Source of the DNA: RH-AL1 sp965277735
Lineage (GTDB): Bacteria > Pseudomonadota > Alphaproteobacteria > Rhizobiales > Beijerinckiaceae
DNA: 64,000 nucleotides
Direction: 5' to 3'
NCBI GenBank assembly: GCA_965277735.1
Contig: CBDIDO010000003.1
Location: 62,001-126,000 of the forward strand
This document shows positions 25,118 to 34,362 of this stretch, piece by piece; the stretch's first letter is position 1, and each line of letters opens with the position of its first letter. Made by a program: the position numbers and the translations under genes. The notes under the pieces are model-generated. The model worked only from the letters and a program-made list of their open reading frames with translations. It searched no databases and was not told the origin of the DNA.

Positions 25118-25462
25118 TCATTTATGCAGCGGCTTCAACTGGTGGGGGTCGATCGTGCCTTTGCGTTTGTGCATCTGCAGGGTGAGCGCCAGCAGCAGCG
25201 CGGAGATCGTCGCACCGACGACGATGTCTGTGAGGACGAGCGCCTGCACGATGGGATCGACGGCTGGCGTGCCGGGCGGGTGGTCGTAGAAGATCGGCGC
25301 GCCGGCGTTCCATTTGTAGCCGATCGCGAGCAGCAGCACGTAGGTCGCCGACTGGCAGATCGAGAGGCAGCCGATGAGGTGCACGTAGTTGCGGCTCGTC
25401 ACGATGCCGTAGAGGCCGATCGCGAACAGCCACGCGGCGACCAACCAAGGGAGCAGGCTCAC
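25118..25462 (-). CDS. mnhC: Mrp/Mnh antiporter subunit C
   Basis: 114 aa from GTG 25462, overlapping the mnhB stop as GTGA. It is a NuoK-like subunit with three membrane helices: VAAWLFAIGLYGIVTSRNYV, CLSICQSATYVLLLAIGY and VVGATISALLLALTL. The conserved NYVHLIGCLSI segment and DPIVQALVLTDIVVG are family features. It forms part of the Mrp-type Na+(Li+)/H+ antiporter complex. The C-terminal tail is short and basic. Confidence 0.92.
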   Translation of the reverse strand: MSLLPWLVAAWLFAIGLYGIVTSRNYVHLIGCLSICQSATYVLLLAIGYKWNAGAPIFYDHPPGTPAVDPIVQALVLTDIVVGATISALLLALTLQMHKRKGTIDPHQLKPLHK

Positions 25463-26250
25463 GAGTGGTGGCCCTCCTCGTGCGCGTCGGGCTCCTTGTC
25501 GCCGGGCTCGTAGGCACGCGTCTCCTCCATGAACTCGAGGAAGACGAGAGCGAACGAGCCGGTGACGGCGAAGGTGACGCCGATGTTGTCGACGAACATC
25601 GAGCCGCCGGACCAGGCGCTCTTCAACGTGCCGAGCGGCAGGATGTTGGTCGCGAAGGCGCGTCCCATGAGCAGCGGCGCGAAGCCCATCAGTGCGAACA
25701 GCAGCGCGCCGCCGGCCTCGCTGAAATCGAGTAGCCGCGAGCGCACGATGCGCCGCCAGCCCGGGTAGGTCTCGGCGAGATAGACGAGCAGGAAGCTCGT
25801 CGCGATGATAACGCCGCCCTGGAAGCCGCCACCGGGCGTCGTCGAAGCGTGAATCGACACGTAGATGCCGAAGATCAGCGTGAGCGGTGCGAGGATGCGG
25901 GCAACGAGGACCGTGGCATCCGAGCGGTGCGGGCGGCTGCGCCCGGGGACGAAGCCGGGCGCGGCGGCGCGATCCTCGCCGCGCGAGCCGCGCAGCAGGA
26001 CGACAGTGCCGGTGACGGCGGCGAGCAGCATGAACTCCTCGCCAAGCGTATCGAAGCCGCGATAGTCGAAATTGACGGCGGTGACGGCGTTGGTGACGAG
26101 CCGCTCCTTCGGCGCGGGCGCGTTGATCGCGTCGCCATAGGGCAGGGGATGCGCGCCGAACTGCGGCATGGCGGCGGCGAGCTTGAATGCGGCCGGCGCC
26201 AGGATCAGCGCGGCGAGCACGAGCATGATGAGGCGCGTGCGGTCGCTCAC
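25459..26250 (-). CDS. mnhB: Fused MbhE-like and MnhB subunit of Mrp antiporter
   Basis: 263 aa from GTG 26250 (GTGA overlap with the upstream gene). Residues 1-95 resemble the MbhE part that is normally the C-terminal end of MrpA: TNAVTAVNFDYRGFDTLGEE followed by a membrane helix. Residues 115-245 are the MnhB domain: ILAPLTLIFGIYVSIHASTTP, GGGFQGGVIIATSFLLVYLAE and NIGVTFAVTGSFALVFLEF. The fusion joins two Mrp modules that are separate polypeptides in MrpABCDEFG systems. It belongs to the inner-membrane antiporter complex. The last residues are rich in Glu and His. Confidence 0.85.
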   Translation of the reverse strand: MSDRTRLIMLVLAALILAPAAFKLAAAMPQFGAHPLPYGDAINAPAPKERLVTNAVTAVNFDYRGFDTLGEEFMLLAAVTGTVVLLRGSRGEDRAAAPGFVPGRSRPHRSDATVLVARILAPLTLIFGIYVSIHASTTPGGGFQGGVIIATSFLLVYLAETYPGWRRIVRSRLLDFSEAGGALLFALMGFAPLLMGRAFATNILPLGTLKSAWSGGSMFVDNIGVTFAVTGSFALVFLEFMEETRAYEPGDKEPDAHEEGHHS

Positions 26251-26510
26251 GAGTCGCCGTCTTTCGGCGAGAGGTCGTGGATCATCCGCATGCTCGCCAG
26301 CGTGACGAGGAAGAGCAGCGGCGTCGCGGCGGCGCCGACGGCGATCTCGGCGAAGGCGACATCCGGCGCCTGCAACGCCATGAAAAGAAGTGCGAGGACA
26401 AACCCGTTGGCGGCGATCGCCAGCACCTGCCTGCGCGGATCGCGCGTCAGCACGACGCCGGTGCCGGCGGCCGCGACCAGCAGGAAGAGGAGCGGGATCA
26501 GGATCTTCAC
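26247..26510 (-). CDS. MbhD-like (DUF4040) antiporter subunit
   Basis: 87 aa from GTG 26510, sharing GTGA with the mnhG stop. Three membrane helices: ILIPLLFLLVAAAGTGVVLT, VLAIAANGFVLALLFMALQA and a third ending in FLVTLASMRMIHDL. The central QAPDVAFAEIAVGAAATPLLF with its acidic residues is the DUF4040/MbhD signature. In classic Mrp systems this module is inside MrpA; here it is a free small subunit. Together with the MbhE-like part of the next gene it reconstitutes the C-terminal third of MrpA. Confidence 0.85.
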   Translation of the reverse strand: MKILIPLLFLLVAAAGTGVVLTRDPRRQVLAIAANGFVLALLFMALQAPDVAFAEIAVGAAATPLLFLVTLASMRMIHDLSPKDGDS

Positions 26511-26800
26511 GTGCGCTCGCCCACCTCTTCGCGCGTGAAGATCGCCCGCGCGACGGCATGGTTGACGGCGGCGCCGGCAACCAGAGCGACGAGCCAAAGG
26601 AGGAGGATCTTGAAGGCGCGTGTCGAGGGGCCGTCGGCGCCGAAGGCGGCGAGGACGAGCGAAAGGCCGGAGCCGACCGTCACAAAGGCGACGGCGTGCA
26701 GGCGATCGAGCGCCGAGGCGAGCCGCGCGAAGCCGGCCGCGCCGACCCAGGCGAAGACGATTGCCAGGCTGAGCAACGTGTCGACGAGCGCCGCGCTCAC
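26507..26800 (-). CDS. mnhG: Mrp/Mnh antiporter subunit G
   Basis: 97 aa from GTG 26800, overlapping the mnhF stop. It has three membrane helices: LVDTLLSLAIVFAWVGAAGF, VGSGLSLVLAAFG and ILLLWLVALVAGAAVNHAVA. The RLASALDRLHAVAFVTVGSG segment matches MnhG/PhaG, where RxPDxYxRxHA is the usual form. It is a small structural subunit of the antiporter complex. Confidence 0.9.
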   Translation of the reverse strand: MSAALVDTLLSLAIVFAWVGAAGFARLASALDRLHAVAFVTVGSGLSLVLAAFGADGPSTRAFKILLLWLVALVAGAAVNHAVARAIFTREEVGERT

Positions 26801-27048
26801 AGGAATCGCTCCATGAACATCGTGTAGAGAAGCGTGCCCGGCACCGAAAGCAGCGTGAGGCAGAGCGCGAGATCGACGAAGGACGGCTGATCGAAGGCGA
26901 AGGTCATCGCGGCGAGGATCATCGCCGACAGGGCGCCTGCGAGCTGGACGGCAGCGAGGCGCTGGTTGGCCGCGCCGCGCATCGCGAGTGCAACGACGAC
27001 GGCGAGCGGCGGCAGCAGGAGGATCGTGGCGAGGAGCCAGACGCTCAT
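26797..27048 (-). CDS. mnhF: Mrp/Mnh antiporter subunit F
   Basis: 83 aa from ATG 27048, which overlaps the mnhE stop as ATGA. Three membrane helices: LLATILLLPPLAVVVALAM, LAGALSAMILAAMTFAF and the last, DLALCLTLLSVPGTLLYTMF. The pattern of a short R/N-rich loop between helices 1 and 2 fits MnhF/MrpF. It is part of the same complex and is co-translated with mnhE and mnhG. Confidence 0.88.
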   Translation of the reverse strand: MSVWLLATILLLPPLAVVVALAMRGAANQRLAAVQLAGALSAMILAAMTFAFDQPSFVDLALCLTLLSVPGTLLYTMFMERFL

Positions 27049-27518
27049 GCCGGCCACGCATGATCGGAAGACGGCGGCTTAGGGGGCAGGCCGTGCGTCA
27101 GCAGGTGATCGCTCAATTCGCCGCGGACGACGAAGGTGCGCGGCGCCAGCGAGACGCCGATGACCGTCAGCGCGCGGCGCGCGGCTGAGCGTGGGGCGTC
27201 GTCGCCTGGCTCGAAGGGCTGCTGGCTGAATGCGCCGCGTTGGCGCGTCGGTCCCGTGGCGATGGCCACCACAAGCTCACGCCCGACGACGAGAAGCTCG
27301 GGCAACAGCGCGAGAAGCGGCTTGGCGATCGCCTTCGGCGGCGGCAGCGGAAGGTAATTGCGCTTGGCAACGGTCTCGAGCGCGACGGCGAGTGCGGTGC
27401 CCAATCCAGCGCAGGCCACCGTGGCGGTGATCTCGACGGCGTCGATCGAGCCGGCGAGGAACAGGTAGAAGCCTGCCAGGAAGCCGAACACGCCCACGCC
27501 CCAGACGATCCTGCCCAT
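27045..27518 (-). CDS. mnhE: Mrp/Mnh antiporter subunit E
   Basis: 157 aa from ATG 27518 with CGAGGGGC upstream. One or two N-terminal membrane helices (WGVGVFGFLAGFYLFLAGS, ITATVACAGLGTALAVALE) precede a cytoplasmic domain with LLALLPELLVVGRELVVAIA and RRALTVIGVSLAPRTFVV, typical of MNHE proteins. It is the first gene of the operon E-F-G-MbhD-B-C-D. The 63-base gap to the next minus-strand gene upstream leaves little room for a separate promoter, so the operon may be read through from 28247 or use a promoter within that gap. Confidence 0.88.
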   Translation of the reverse strand: MGRIVWGVGVFGFLAGFYLFLAGSIDAVEITATVACAGLGTALAVALETVAKRNYLPLPPPKAIAKPLLALLPELLVVGRELVVAIATGPTRQRGAFSQQPFEPGDDAPRSAARRALTVIGVSLAPRTFVVRGELSDHLLTHGLPPKPPSSDHAWPA

Positions 27519-27581
27519 GCCCCTCGCACTCCGCTCCAAGGCCGGAATGCGTGTTGCGAGCGTTACGTTCCGTGCGGCGCG

Positions 27582-28247
27582 CTAACGAGCCGGTGATCCG
27601 ACCCGAGCGAAGTCAAGCAGCTCGTGCGTGTAGTGCTCGGCGACCTCGCTGAACGGCTGGTGCGTGGCATCGTAGAGCACGGCATGGTGCGTGAAGAGGA
27701 TGCGCGGAATCGCGAGCGATGCCTCGGGATGGTCAGGCGCCGGCGGCTTGATCTGCCAGTCGGCCGGCAGCGGCGACCAGAGTTCGTCGACGGCAAAGGT
27801 CTGGCGGGTGAAGTGCAGCGCCGCGACCGCCCGGCCGAACGGCGTGTCGGTGGTCTCGAGCACGTGGTTCATCTCCGGCGTCAGCCGCGAGGGCACGTAC
27901 CAATTGTCGGCCTCGGAGAGCACGTGGGCGCCGCAGGTGAGGCGCACGCGGCGGTATTTGACCTGCGCGTCGGCGCCGAGCCCCAGCCGCTTGCGGCCGT
28001 CCGGGTCGAGCGGCATGTCCTCGCCGCGGACCAGCTCTGCGTGCACCTTGGGGTCCGTGGCCATGGCGTGGACTTGGCACCATTGCTCGAGCGCCTTGGT
28101 CGCGCTGGAGCTCGCCAGGATCTCGGCGTTGAGGGTCTCGATCGAGGCGAGCGTCTCGACGCGGGCGCGGAACGTGTCGGGCATGGCGGTGGCGGGACCG
28201 GCGAGAAGGGCGAGTGCAAGCGCGGCGGGAAGATGTCGAAGAGTCAC
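27582..28247 (-). CDS. Exported chorismate-lyase-like protein
   Basis: 221 aa from GTG 28247. Residues 1-21 are a signal peptide (PAALALALLAGPATA). The mature protein has VKYRRVRLTCGAHVLSEADN followed by WYVPSRLTPEMNHVLETTDT and PFGRAV, a layout very like the ligand-binding UbiC/UTRA fold of chorismate pyruvate-lyases. A periplasmic chorismate lyase would be unusual, so it may bind or convert another small acid; no function is assigned. It is divergent from lutA, with 65 bases between the two starts. Confidence 0.6.
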   Translation of the reverse strand: MTLRHLPAALALALLAGPATAMPDTFRARVETLASIETLNAEILASSSATKALEQWCQVHAMATDPKVHAELVRGEDMPLDPDGRKRLGLGADAQVKYRRVRLTCGAHVLSEADNWYVPSRLTPEMNHVLETTDTPFGRAVAALHFTRQTFAVDELWSPLPADWQIKPPAPDHPEASLAIPRILFTHHAVLYDATHQPFSEVAEHYTHELLDFARVGSPAR

Positions 28248-28312
28248 GGGGGCTTGCGCTCGTGGTGTCGGGTGCGCTTCTTAGCCGGCCCGTCGGAGCT
28301 TGTCAGGAATTC

Positions 28313-29056
28313 ATGCGCGTCGCCCTTTTCGTTCCCTGCTATATCGACGCCTTCTTTCCCGAGGTCGGGATCGCGACGTTGGAACTGCTCGAGCGCGTCG
28401 GCTGCAAGGTGGACTATCCCTTCGACCAGACCTGCTGCGGCCAGCCGATGGCGAATTCCGGCTGCCAAGCCGAGGCATCGGCGACCGAGCGCCTCTTCGT
28501 CGAGAACTTCTCCGGCTACCAGCACATCGTCTGCCCCTCCGGCAGCTGCGTGCACCACGTGCGCTCGAAATTCGATGCGATCGAGCAGACCGAAGCCGTG
28601 CGCGCGGTGCGCTCGCGGACCTTCGAGCTGGTGGAGTTCCTGCACGATGTCCTGAAGGTGGACGCCTTCCCCTGGGCGCGCTTCCCGCACAAGGTCGGCT
28701 ACCACAACGGCTGCGGCTCGCTGCGCGGGCTCGGCCACGCGCGGCCCTCCGAGCTGAACGAGCCCTATTTCTCGAAGCCGCTCGACCTCCTGCGCAAGGT
28801 CGACGGCATCTCCTTCGTCGAGCCGGCGCGCCCCGACGAGTGCTGCGGCTTCGGCGGCACGTTCTCGGTCTTCGAGGAGGCGGTGTCGGTGAAGACGGGC
28901 CAGGACAAGGTCGCCGACCATGCGCAGGCCGGTGCCGACTACATCGTCTCGGCCGACACGTCGTGCCTGATGCACCAGAAGGGTTGCGCCGAGCGGATGG
29001 GGGCACCGATGCGCTTCCTGCACATCGCGCAGGTGCTGAATGGGGTGGCGGCGTGA
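28313..29056 (+). CDS. lutA: L-lactate utilisation Fe-S protein LutA
   Basis: 247 aa from ATG 28313 with AGGA upstream. LutA, LutB and LutC together oxidise L-lactate to pyruvate in the cytoplasm. Two CCG domains bind the cofactor: TCCGQPMANSGC near residue 40 and ECCGFGGTFSVFEE near residue 180; CPSGSCVHHVR and HNGCGSLRGLG are the accompanying cysteines. The gene starts a three-gene operon, coupled to lutB by a GTGA overlap. Regulators of the GntR type that often control this operon are not in the window. Confidence 0.93.
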   Translation: MRVALFVPCYIDAFFPEVGIATLELLERVGCKVDYPFDQTCCGQPMANSGCQAEASATERLFVENFSGYQHIVCPSGSCVHHVRSKFDAIEQTEAVRAVRSRTFELVEFLHDVLKVDAFPWARFPHKVGYHNGCGSLRGLGHARPSELNEPYFSKPLDLLRKVDGISFVEPARPDECCGFGGTFSVFEEAVSVKTGQDKVADHAQAGADYIVSADTSCLMHQKGCAERMGAPMRFLHIAQVLNGVAA

Positions 29057-30555
29057 GCGCCGATTCCGAGCGCGGCCAGGACGGCCGCCGGCTCCAGAAC
29101 GCCGAAGGGACCTCGCGGCCGCTCGAGGCCGACCAGCGCGAGCGGCCGGCGAAGGGCGCGGTCGCGCGCAGCGGCCGGCGTATCGATCATGCCGAAGCCG
29201 CGAAGCGCTTTATCGCCGCGCCCGAGCACCTGAAGTTCCACGACGATCGGCTGTGGGACATGCGCAAGAAGCGCGACGCGCAGGCGTTTGCGATGCCGGA
29301 ATGGGAGGAGTTGCGCGGGCTGGCCTCGCGCATCAAGGAGCACACGCTCACCCATCTCGACACCTATCTCGAGCAGTTCGAGGCCGCGGCGCGCGCCAAC
29401 GGCGTCAGCGTGCACTGGGCGGCCGACGGCGCCGAGCACAATGCGATCGTCCTTGGCATCCTGCGCGACCAAGGCGCCAAGACGCTGATCAAGTCGAAGT
29501 CGATGCTGACCGAGGAATGCGGGATGCGCGAGCATCTTACCGAGAACGGCATCATCATCACCGAGACCGACCTCGGCGAGCGCATCCAGCAACTCGATCA
29601 CGAGGCGCCGAGTCACATCGTCGTGCCGTCCGTGCACAAGCTCCGGCGCGACGTCGCCGAGGTGTTCGCGCGCACGCTCGGCACCGACCCCGGCAACGAC
29701 GACGCGCATTATCTCGCCGAGAGCCAGCGGCAGACGACACGCCCGCATATCCTCGAGGCGGATGCCGGGCTCACCGGCTGCAATTTCGCGATCGCCGAGA
29801 CGGGGGCGATCGTCACCTGCACCAACGAGGGCAACGCCGACCTCTCCGCCAACACGCCGAAGCTGCACATCGCGTCGGTAGGCATCGAGAAGCTGATCCC
29901 GCGCGTCTCCGATCTCGCGGTGTTCATCCGGCTTCTTTCGCGCAGCGCGCTCGGCTCGCCGATCACGCAATACACCTCGCATTTCAAGGCCCCGCGCGCG
30001 GGTGCCGAGATGCACATCGTGCTCGTCGACAATGGCCGCTCGGCGCGGCTCGGAATGGAGAAGTTCTGGACGTCGCTGAAGTGCATCCGCTGCGGCGCCT
30101 GCATGAATACGTGCCCGGTCTACCGGCGCTCGGGCGGCCTCTCCTACGGGTTCACCTACGCCGGACCGATCGGGCTGGTGATCGACCCGACTTTCGACAA
30201 GCACAAGTTCTCGAACCTGCCATTCGCCTCGACGCTGAATGGTTCGTGCACCAACGTCTGCCCGACGAAGATCAATCTGCACGAGCAGATTTACGCCTGG
30301 CGTGAGGTGATGGCGAAGGAGCACGAGGTGCCGTTCGCCAAGAAGGCCGCGATGGCGGCGGCCGGGGCGGTGCTCGCAAATCCGAAGCTTTATCGTACCG
30401 CGATCAAGGCGGCGGACGGGGCGCTGGCGACCTTGCCGCGCTTCGCGACCTACAGCAAGGTCAACGCCTGGGGCCGTGGCCGCGAGAATCCGGCGCCGCC
30501 ACGCAAGAGCTTCCACGATTGGTGGGCACAAAACCGTACGGACAAGAAAAAGTGA
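29053..30555 (+). CDS. lutB: L-lactate utilisation Fe-S protein LutB
   Basis: 500 aa from GTG 29053. A Glu/Arg-rich stretch (residues 1-45) precedes the family start HAEAAKRFIAAPEHLKFHDD. The DUF162-type domain is recognisable in KTLIKSKSMLTEECGMREHL and GCNFAIAETGAIVTCTNEGN. Two 4Fe-4S clusters follow: CIRCGACMNTCPVYRR and CTNVCPTKINLHEQIYAW. The extra N-terminal residues are not needed by the family. It is translated through overlaps with lutA and lutC. Role: electron-carrying component of lactate oxidation. Confidence 0.94.
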   Translation: MSADSERGQDGRRLQNAEGTSRPLEADQRERPAKGAVARSGRRIDHAEAAKRFIAAPEHLKFHDDRLWDMRKKRDAQAFAMPEWEELRGLASRIKEHTLTHLDTYLEQFEAAARANGVSVHWAADGAEHNAIVLGILRDQGAKTLIKSKSMLTEECGMREHLTENGIIITETDLGERIQQLDHEAPSHIVVPSVHKLRRDVAEVFARTLGTDPGNDDAHYLAESQRQTTRPHILEADAGLTGCNFAIAETGAIVTCTNEGNADLSANTPKLHIASVGIEKLIPRVSDLAVFIRLLSRSALGSPITQYTSHFKAPRAGAEMHIVLVDNGRSARLGMEKFWTSLKCIRCGACMNTCPVYRRSGGLSYGFTYAGPIGLVIDPTFDKHKFSNLPFASTLNGSCTNVCPTKINLHEQIYAWREVMAKEHEVPFAKKAAMAAAGAVLANPKLYRTAIKAADGALATLPRFATYSKVNAWGRGRENPAPPRKSFHDWWAQNRTDKKK

Positions 30556-31139
30556 GCAGCCGCGACGCGATCCTCGGGCGTATCCGCACCAATAAGCCCG
30601 CGCCCGTCGCACGCCCGGAGGTGCCGCTCTTCGACGCTGGTCGCGGCGGCAACCTCGTCGGCCGCTTTGCCGAGGCGCTGAAGGCGATGGGCGGCCTCTG
30701 GCTCGCGCCTGGCGCCGGCGATCCGCTGGCGCCCGTGCGCGAGCGCGTCGCCGACGCGGCCGTCGTCGTCTCGATGGCGCCGGAGATCGCCGGCACGCGC
30801 GACATCGCCGGAGCCGCGCCGGCGTCGCTGGCCGATGTCGACATCGCGATCGTGCGCGCGGCGTTCGGCATCGCGGAGACCGGCTCGGTCGCGCTCACCG
30901 AGAACGAGCTCGGCGTCAACACGCTGGCCTATCTGGCCCAGCACATCATTGTGCTGCTCGATCCGGCCGACATCCTCGTCAACCTGCACCACGCCTACCT
31001 GCGACCTGAGTTCGAAGACGCCCGCTACACGGTGTTCCACACCGGCCCGTCGGCGACGGCCGACATCGAGGGCGTTCTGATCCGCGGCGCGCAGGGCGTG
31101 CGCTCACTGGCTGTCCTGCCGCTGGCGCGCGGCGCCTAG
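30552..31139 (+). CDS. lutC: Lactate utilisation protein LutC
   Basis: 195 aa from GTG 30552, overlapping the lutB stop as GTGA. SSRDAILGRIRTN opens the LUD domain, and DVDIAIVRAAFGIAETGSVA with HIIVLLDPADILVNLHHAY and HTGPSATADIEGVLIRGAQG match LutC/YkgG. It completes lutABC. The last 36 bases overlap the 3' end of the convergent PsiE-like gene. Confidence 0.93.
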   Translation: MSSRDAILGRIRTNKPAPVARPEVPLFDAGRGGNLVGRFAEALKAMGGLWLAPGAGDPLAPVRERVADAAVVVSMAPEIAGTRDIAGAAPASLADVDIAIVRAAFGIAETGSVALTENELGVNTLAYLAQHIIVLLDPADILVNLHHAYLRPEFEDARYTVFHTGPSATADIEGVLIRGAQGVRSLAVLPLARGA

Positions 31140-31584
31140 CGCTCGGCTGAGGCGCGACAGGTAGATCGACAGGATGAGGATCAGCGTCAAGGCGCCGAGC
31201 ACGCCGAGCTCGATCATCGAATGTAGGAAATGCAGCTGGTCGGTCTGCTTCGACTGGTCGGCGACCTCGACGGTGACGATGAGGATACGCCGCACCGAGG
31301 CGATGAGCCCGACGATGAGGAACGGCTCGATCGGGATCTGATCGCTGGTGATCGACTGGCGGACGGTGTGCAGGATCTCGACCAGCATCAACGTGAACAG
31401 CAGCTTGTCGACGATGAGAAAGACACTGCTTGTTTCCGGCCAATGCTTGAACGCATCCGCCACGCCGGCGAGCGACCCGCTGAGGAGGATCAGCGTCACG
31501 ACGACGAGGACGGCGCCGATGCCGATCGTGATGGTTCTCCGCGCCGCCCTTTTCCTCCACCTCCGCTTGCGCGCGCTCGTTCAT
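31104..31584 (-). CDS. PsiE-like membrane protein, apparently frameshifted near its N terminus
   Basis: ATG 31584 has an excellent ribosome binding site (GGGAGA) and begins MNERAQAEVEEKGGAEN. The conserved body, from TITIGIGAVLVVVTLILLSG to LSRALGAARQRQDSQ, is in the +1 frame. One extra base, most simply in the AAAAGGG run at 31547-31553, explains the break. Reading only the intact part would start at GTG 31499 and lose most of the first membrane helix. Four helices are seen, with SVFLIVDKLLFTLMLVEILH and PFLIVGLIASVRRILIVTVE typical of the PsiE (phosphate-starvation-inducible) family. Whether this is a true mutation, a recoding site or a sequence error is open. Confidence 0.65.
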
Positions 31585-31656
31585 TCGCGTCTCCCGCGAG
31601 GCCCTGACGCCCGCGCTTGCGATTCGTTGACCGGTATACGGCCGTCCGAAATGCAC

Positions 31657-31690
31657 AACGCCCCGCTCCGACAAGCCGGAACGAGGCGCT
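31657..31690 (-). terminator. GC-rich hairpin downstream of the small secreted protein gene
   Basis: Arms around 31657-31670 and 31676-31690 pair over 12 positions. The two imperfect positions become G-U pairs only in RNA made from the minus strand, which fits a terminator for the 31720-31989 gene. Confidence 0.55.
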
Positions 31691-31719
31691 GTGCTTGGTC
31701 GTGAGAGCTACGAGGGACG

Positions 31720-31989
31720 CTAGTTCTTGGTGCCGCCTCTCTCAGTCGTGCCGGTCCCGTTGCCGCTGCCGGCGGACTTCACACCGCTCTCGGATCCGGT
31801 CATGGCGCCGCCCGACTTCATCGCACCACTGGATCCAGTCGCCATCAAAGAGCCCGGCTTCGTGCTGTCGGGTGTCATGCCGTTCGCCTTCGTGGTGCCG
31901 GCGGGATCCGTCCGGCTCTGCGCCAGTGCTGCCGGCGCGGCGAGCAGACAAGCGGCGGTGGCGATCATCGCGAGCTTCGTCGTGTTCAT
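31720..31989 (-). CDS. Small secreted Gly/Ser/Thr-rich protein
   Basis: 89 aa. Residues 1-23 are a signal peptide (KLAMIATAACLLAAPAALA, cleavage before QSRTD). The mature 66 residues are low-complexity Gly, Ser, Thr, Lys and Met, as in MATGSSGAMKSGGAMTGSES, with no cysteine and no recognised domain. It should be an unstructured periplasmic or secreted peptide. A GC-rich hairpin follows. Family unknown; similar short proteins are common and poorly characterised in Hyphomicrobiales. Confidence 0.65.
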   Translation of the reverse strand: MNTTKLAMIATAACLLAAPAALAQSRTDPAGTTKANGMTPDSTKPGSLMATGSSGAMKSGGAMTGSESGVKSAGSGNGTGTTERGGTKN

Positions 31990-32328
31990 GTCGTTCTTCT
32001 TTGACAGGTGGTCGGCTTAATGCCGCAGCGTTGCCAAGGTTCGCGGTCTCGGTGCCTGATGTTCTGCAACGAGGCGTCTCACCGGATCCGCGCGCCGAGG
32101 ATTTTCTTTAGAGACCTGAATTTTATGGAGTTCGATCGGCGCGGCTCGACTCGTGACAAATGCGCTGCTGCCAGAATTCGGTTCGAGGCGGTCAAAAGGA
32201 ACGCGCCGAGCGCGCGGCGCCTCTTTGTCGGTGCAAGCCAAAAAAAATTGCGGCCTTCCCTGCCTAGCCCGGCGCCCTAAACCTGTGTAGGGACACGCCC
32301 AAACCGCCAGAAGAGGGAGTTGACGCCG
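31990..32328. other. Intergenic region upstream of frmA
   Basis: These 339 bases separate the divergent small secreted gene and frmA. A GC-rich hairpin (GCGCCG at 32203-32208 with CGGCGC at 32215-32220) and an A-tract (around 32240) are present. The frmA promoter is presumably here, but no clear boxes could be assigned. A 90-codon reading frame across the region has no family features and is not believed to be a gene. Confidence 0.4.
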
Positions 32329-33443
<1,115 letters not shown>

Positions 33444-33444
<1 letters not shown>

Positions 33445-34295
33445 TGGTGGCGGCGCCCGAGAAGACCGGGTCGCACGTCTGCTTCGGCGGCGACAACACC
33501 TTCTACAAGCACGAGTCGTCGGAGATCGGCGGCCCGATGAACTTCACGGTCTACGTGCCGCCGCAGGTTAAGGCCGGCAAGAAGGTGCCGGTCCTGATGT
33601 ACCTCGCGGGGCTCACCTGCGACCACACGACCTTCATCATCAAGGGCGGCGCGCAGCGCCTCGCCGCCCAGCACGGTTTCATGCTGGTCGCGCCGGATAC
33701 CAGCCCGCGCACCAAGCGGTACCCGGGCGACGATGAGAAGTACGATTTCGGGATCGGCGCCGGCTTCTATGTCGATGCCACGCAGGCGCCGTGGAAAGAC
33801 GGCTACCGCATGGGCTCCTACGTCTCGAAGGAGCTGCCGGCGCTGATCGACGCGAACTTCCCCGTCGATGGCCGCTGGGGCGTGTTCGGCCACTCGATGG
33901 GCGGCCACGGCGCGCTGATCACCGCGCTACGCAACCCGGACCGCTTCAAGTCGGTCTCGGCCTTCGCGCCGATCGTCGCGCCGTCCTCCTGCCCCTGGGG
34001 CGAGAAGGCGCTCGGCAACTACCTCGGCAAGGACAAGTCGGCCTGGGCCGAATGGGACGCGACCGAGCTTGTGAAGGCCGGCAAGACGCAGTCGCACATC
34101 CTGATCGACCAGGGTACGTCCGACCAGTTCCTCGAAGGCGAGCTGCATCCGCATCTCTTCGAGGCGGCGTGCAAGGACGCTGGCCAGGCGCTGAAGCTGC
34201 GTATGCAGGAGGGGTACGATCACTCCTACTACTTTATGCAGACCTTCATGGAAGACCACATCACCCACCATGCCAAGGTGCTCGGCGTCGCCTGA
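33444..34295 (+). CDS. fghA: S-formylglutathione hydrolase
   Basis: 283 aa, starting at the ATG that shares its A with the frmA stop. It hydrolyses S-formylglutathione to formate and glutathione. It is an esterase D-type alpha/beta hydrolase: LMYLAGLTCDHTTFIIKGGA, the nucleophile Ser in GHSMGGHGALI, DQGTSDQFLEGELHPHLF with the acid, and YDHSYYFMQTFMEDHI with the histidine. Together with frmA it removes formaldehyde, as expected in an organism with one-carbon metabolism. Confidence 0.96.
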
Positions 34296-34329
34296 GGCGC
34301 ATGTGAACAGAGCGCCGATGGCCTACGGA

Positions 34330-34362
34330 CCGTCATGGCCGGGCTTGTGCCTGCCATGACGG
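34330..34362. repeat. Short palindromic repeat overlapping the MEKHLA gene start
   Basis: CCGTCATGGC (34330-34339) and its complement (34353-34362) form a 10-bp stem. CGTCATGGCCGGGCTTG-type palindromes of this kind are dispersed in many Hyphomicrobiales genomes. Both candidate start codons of the MEKHLA gene lie inside the element. Confidence 0.6.

Noticed and set aside
32008..32280. 90-codon frame in the gap before frmA
   Set aside because: No ribosome binding site, no domain, and a composition rich in Arg and Cys typical of random sequence. It overlaps presumed control elements of frmA.
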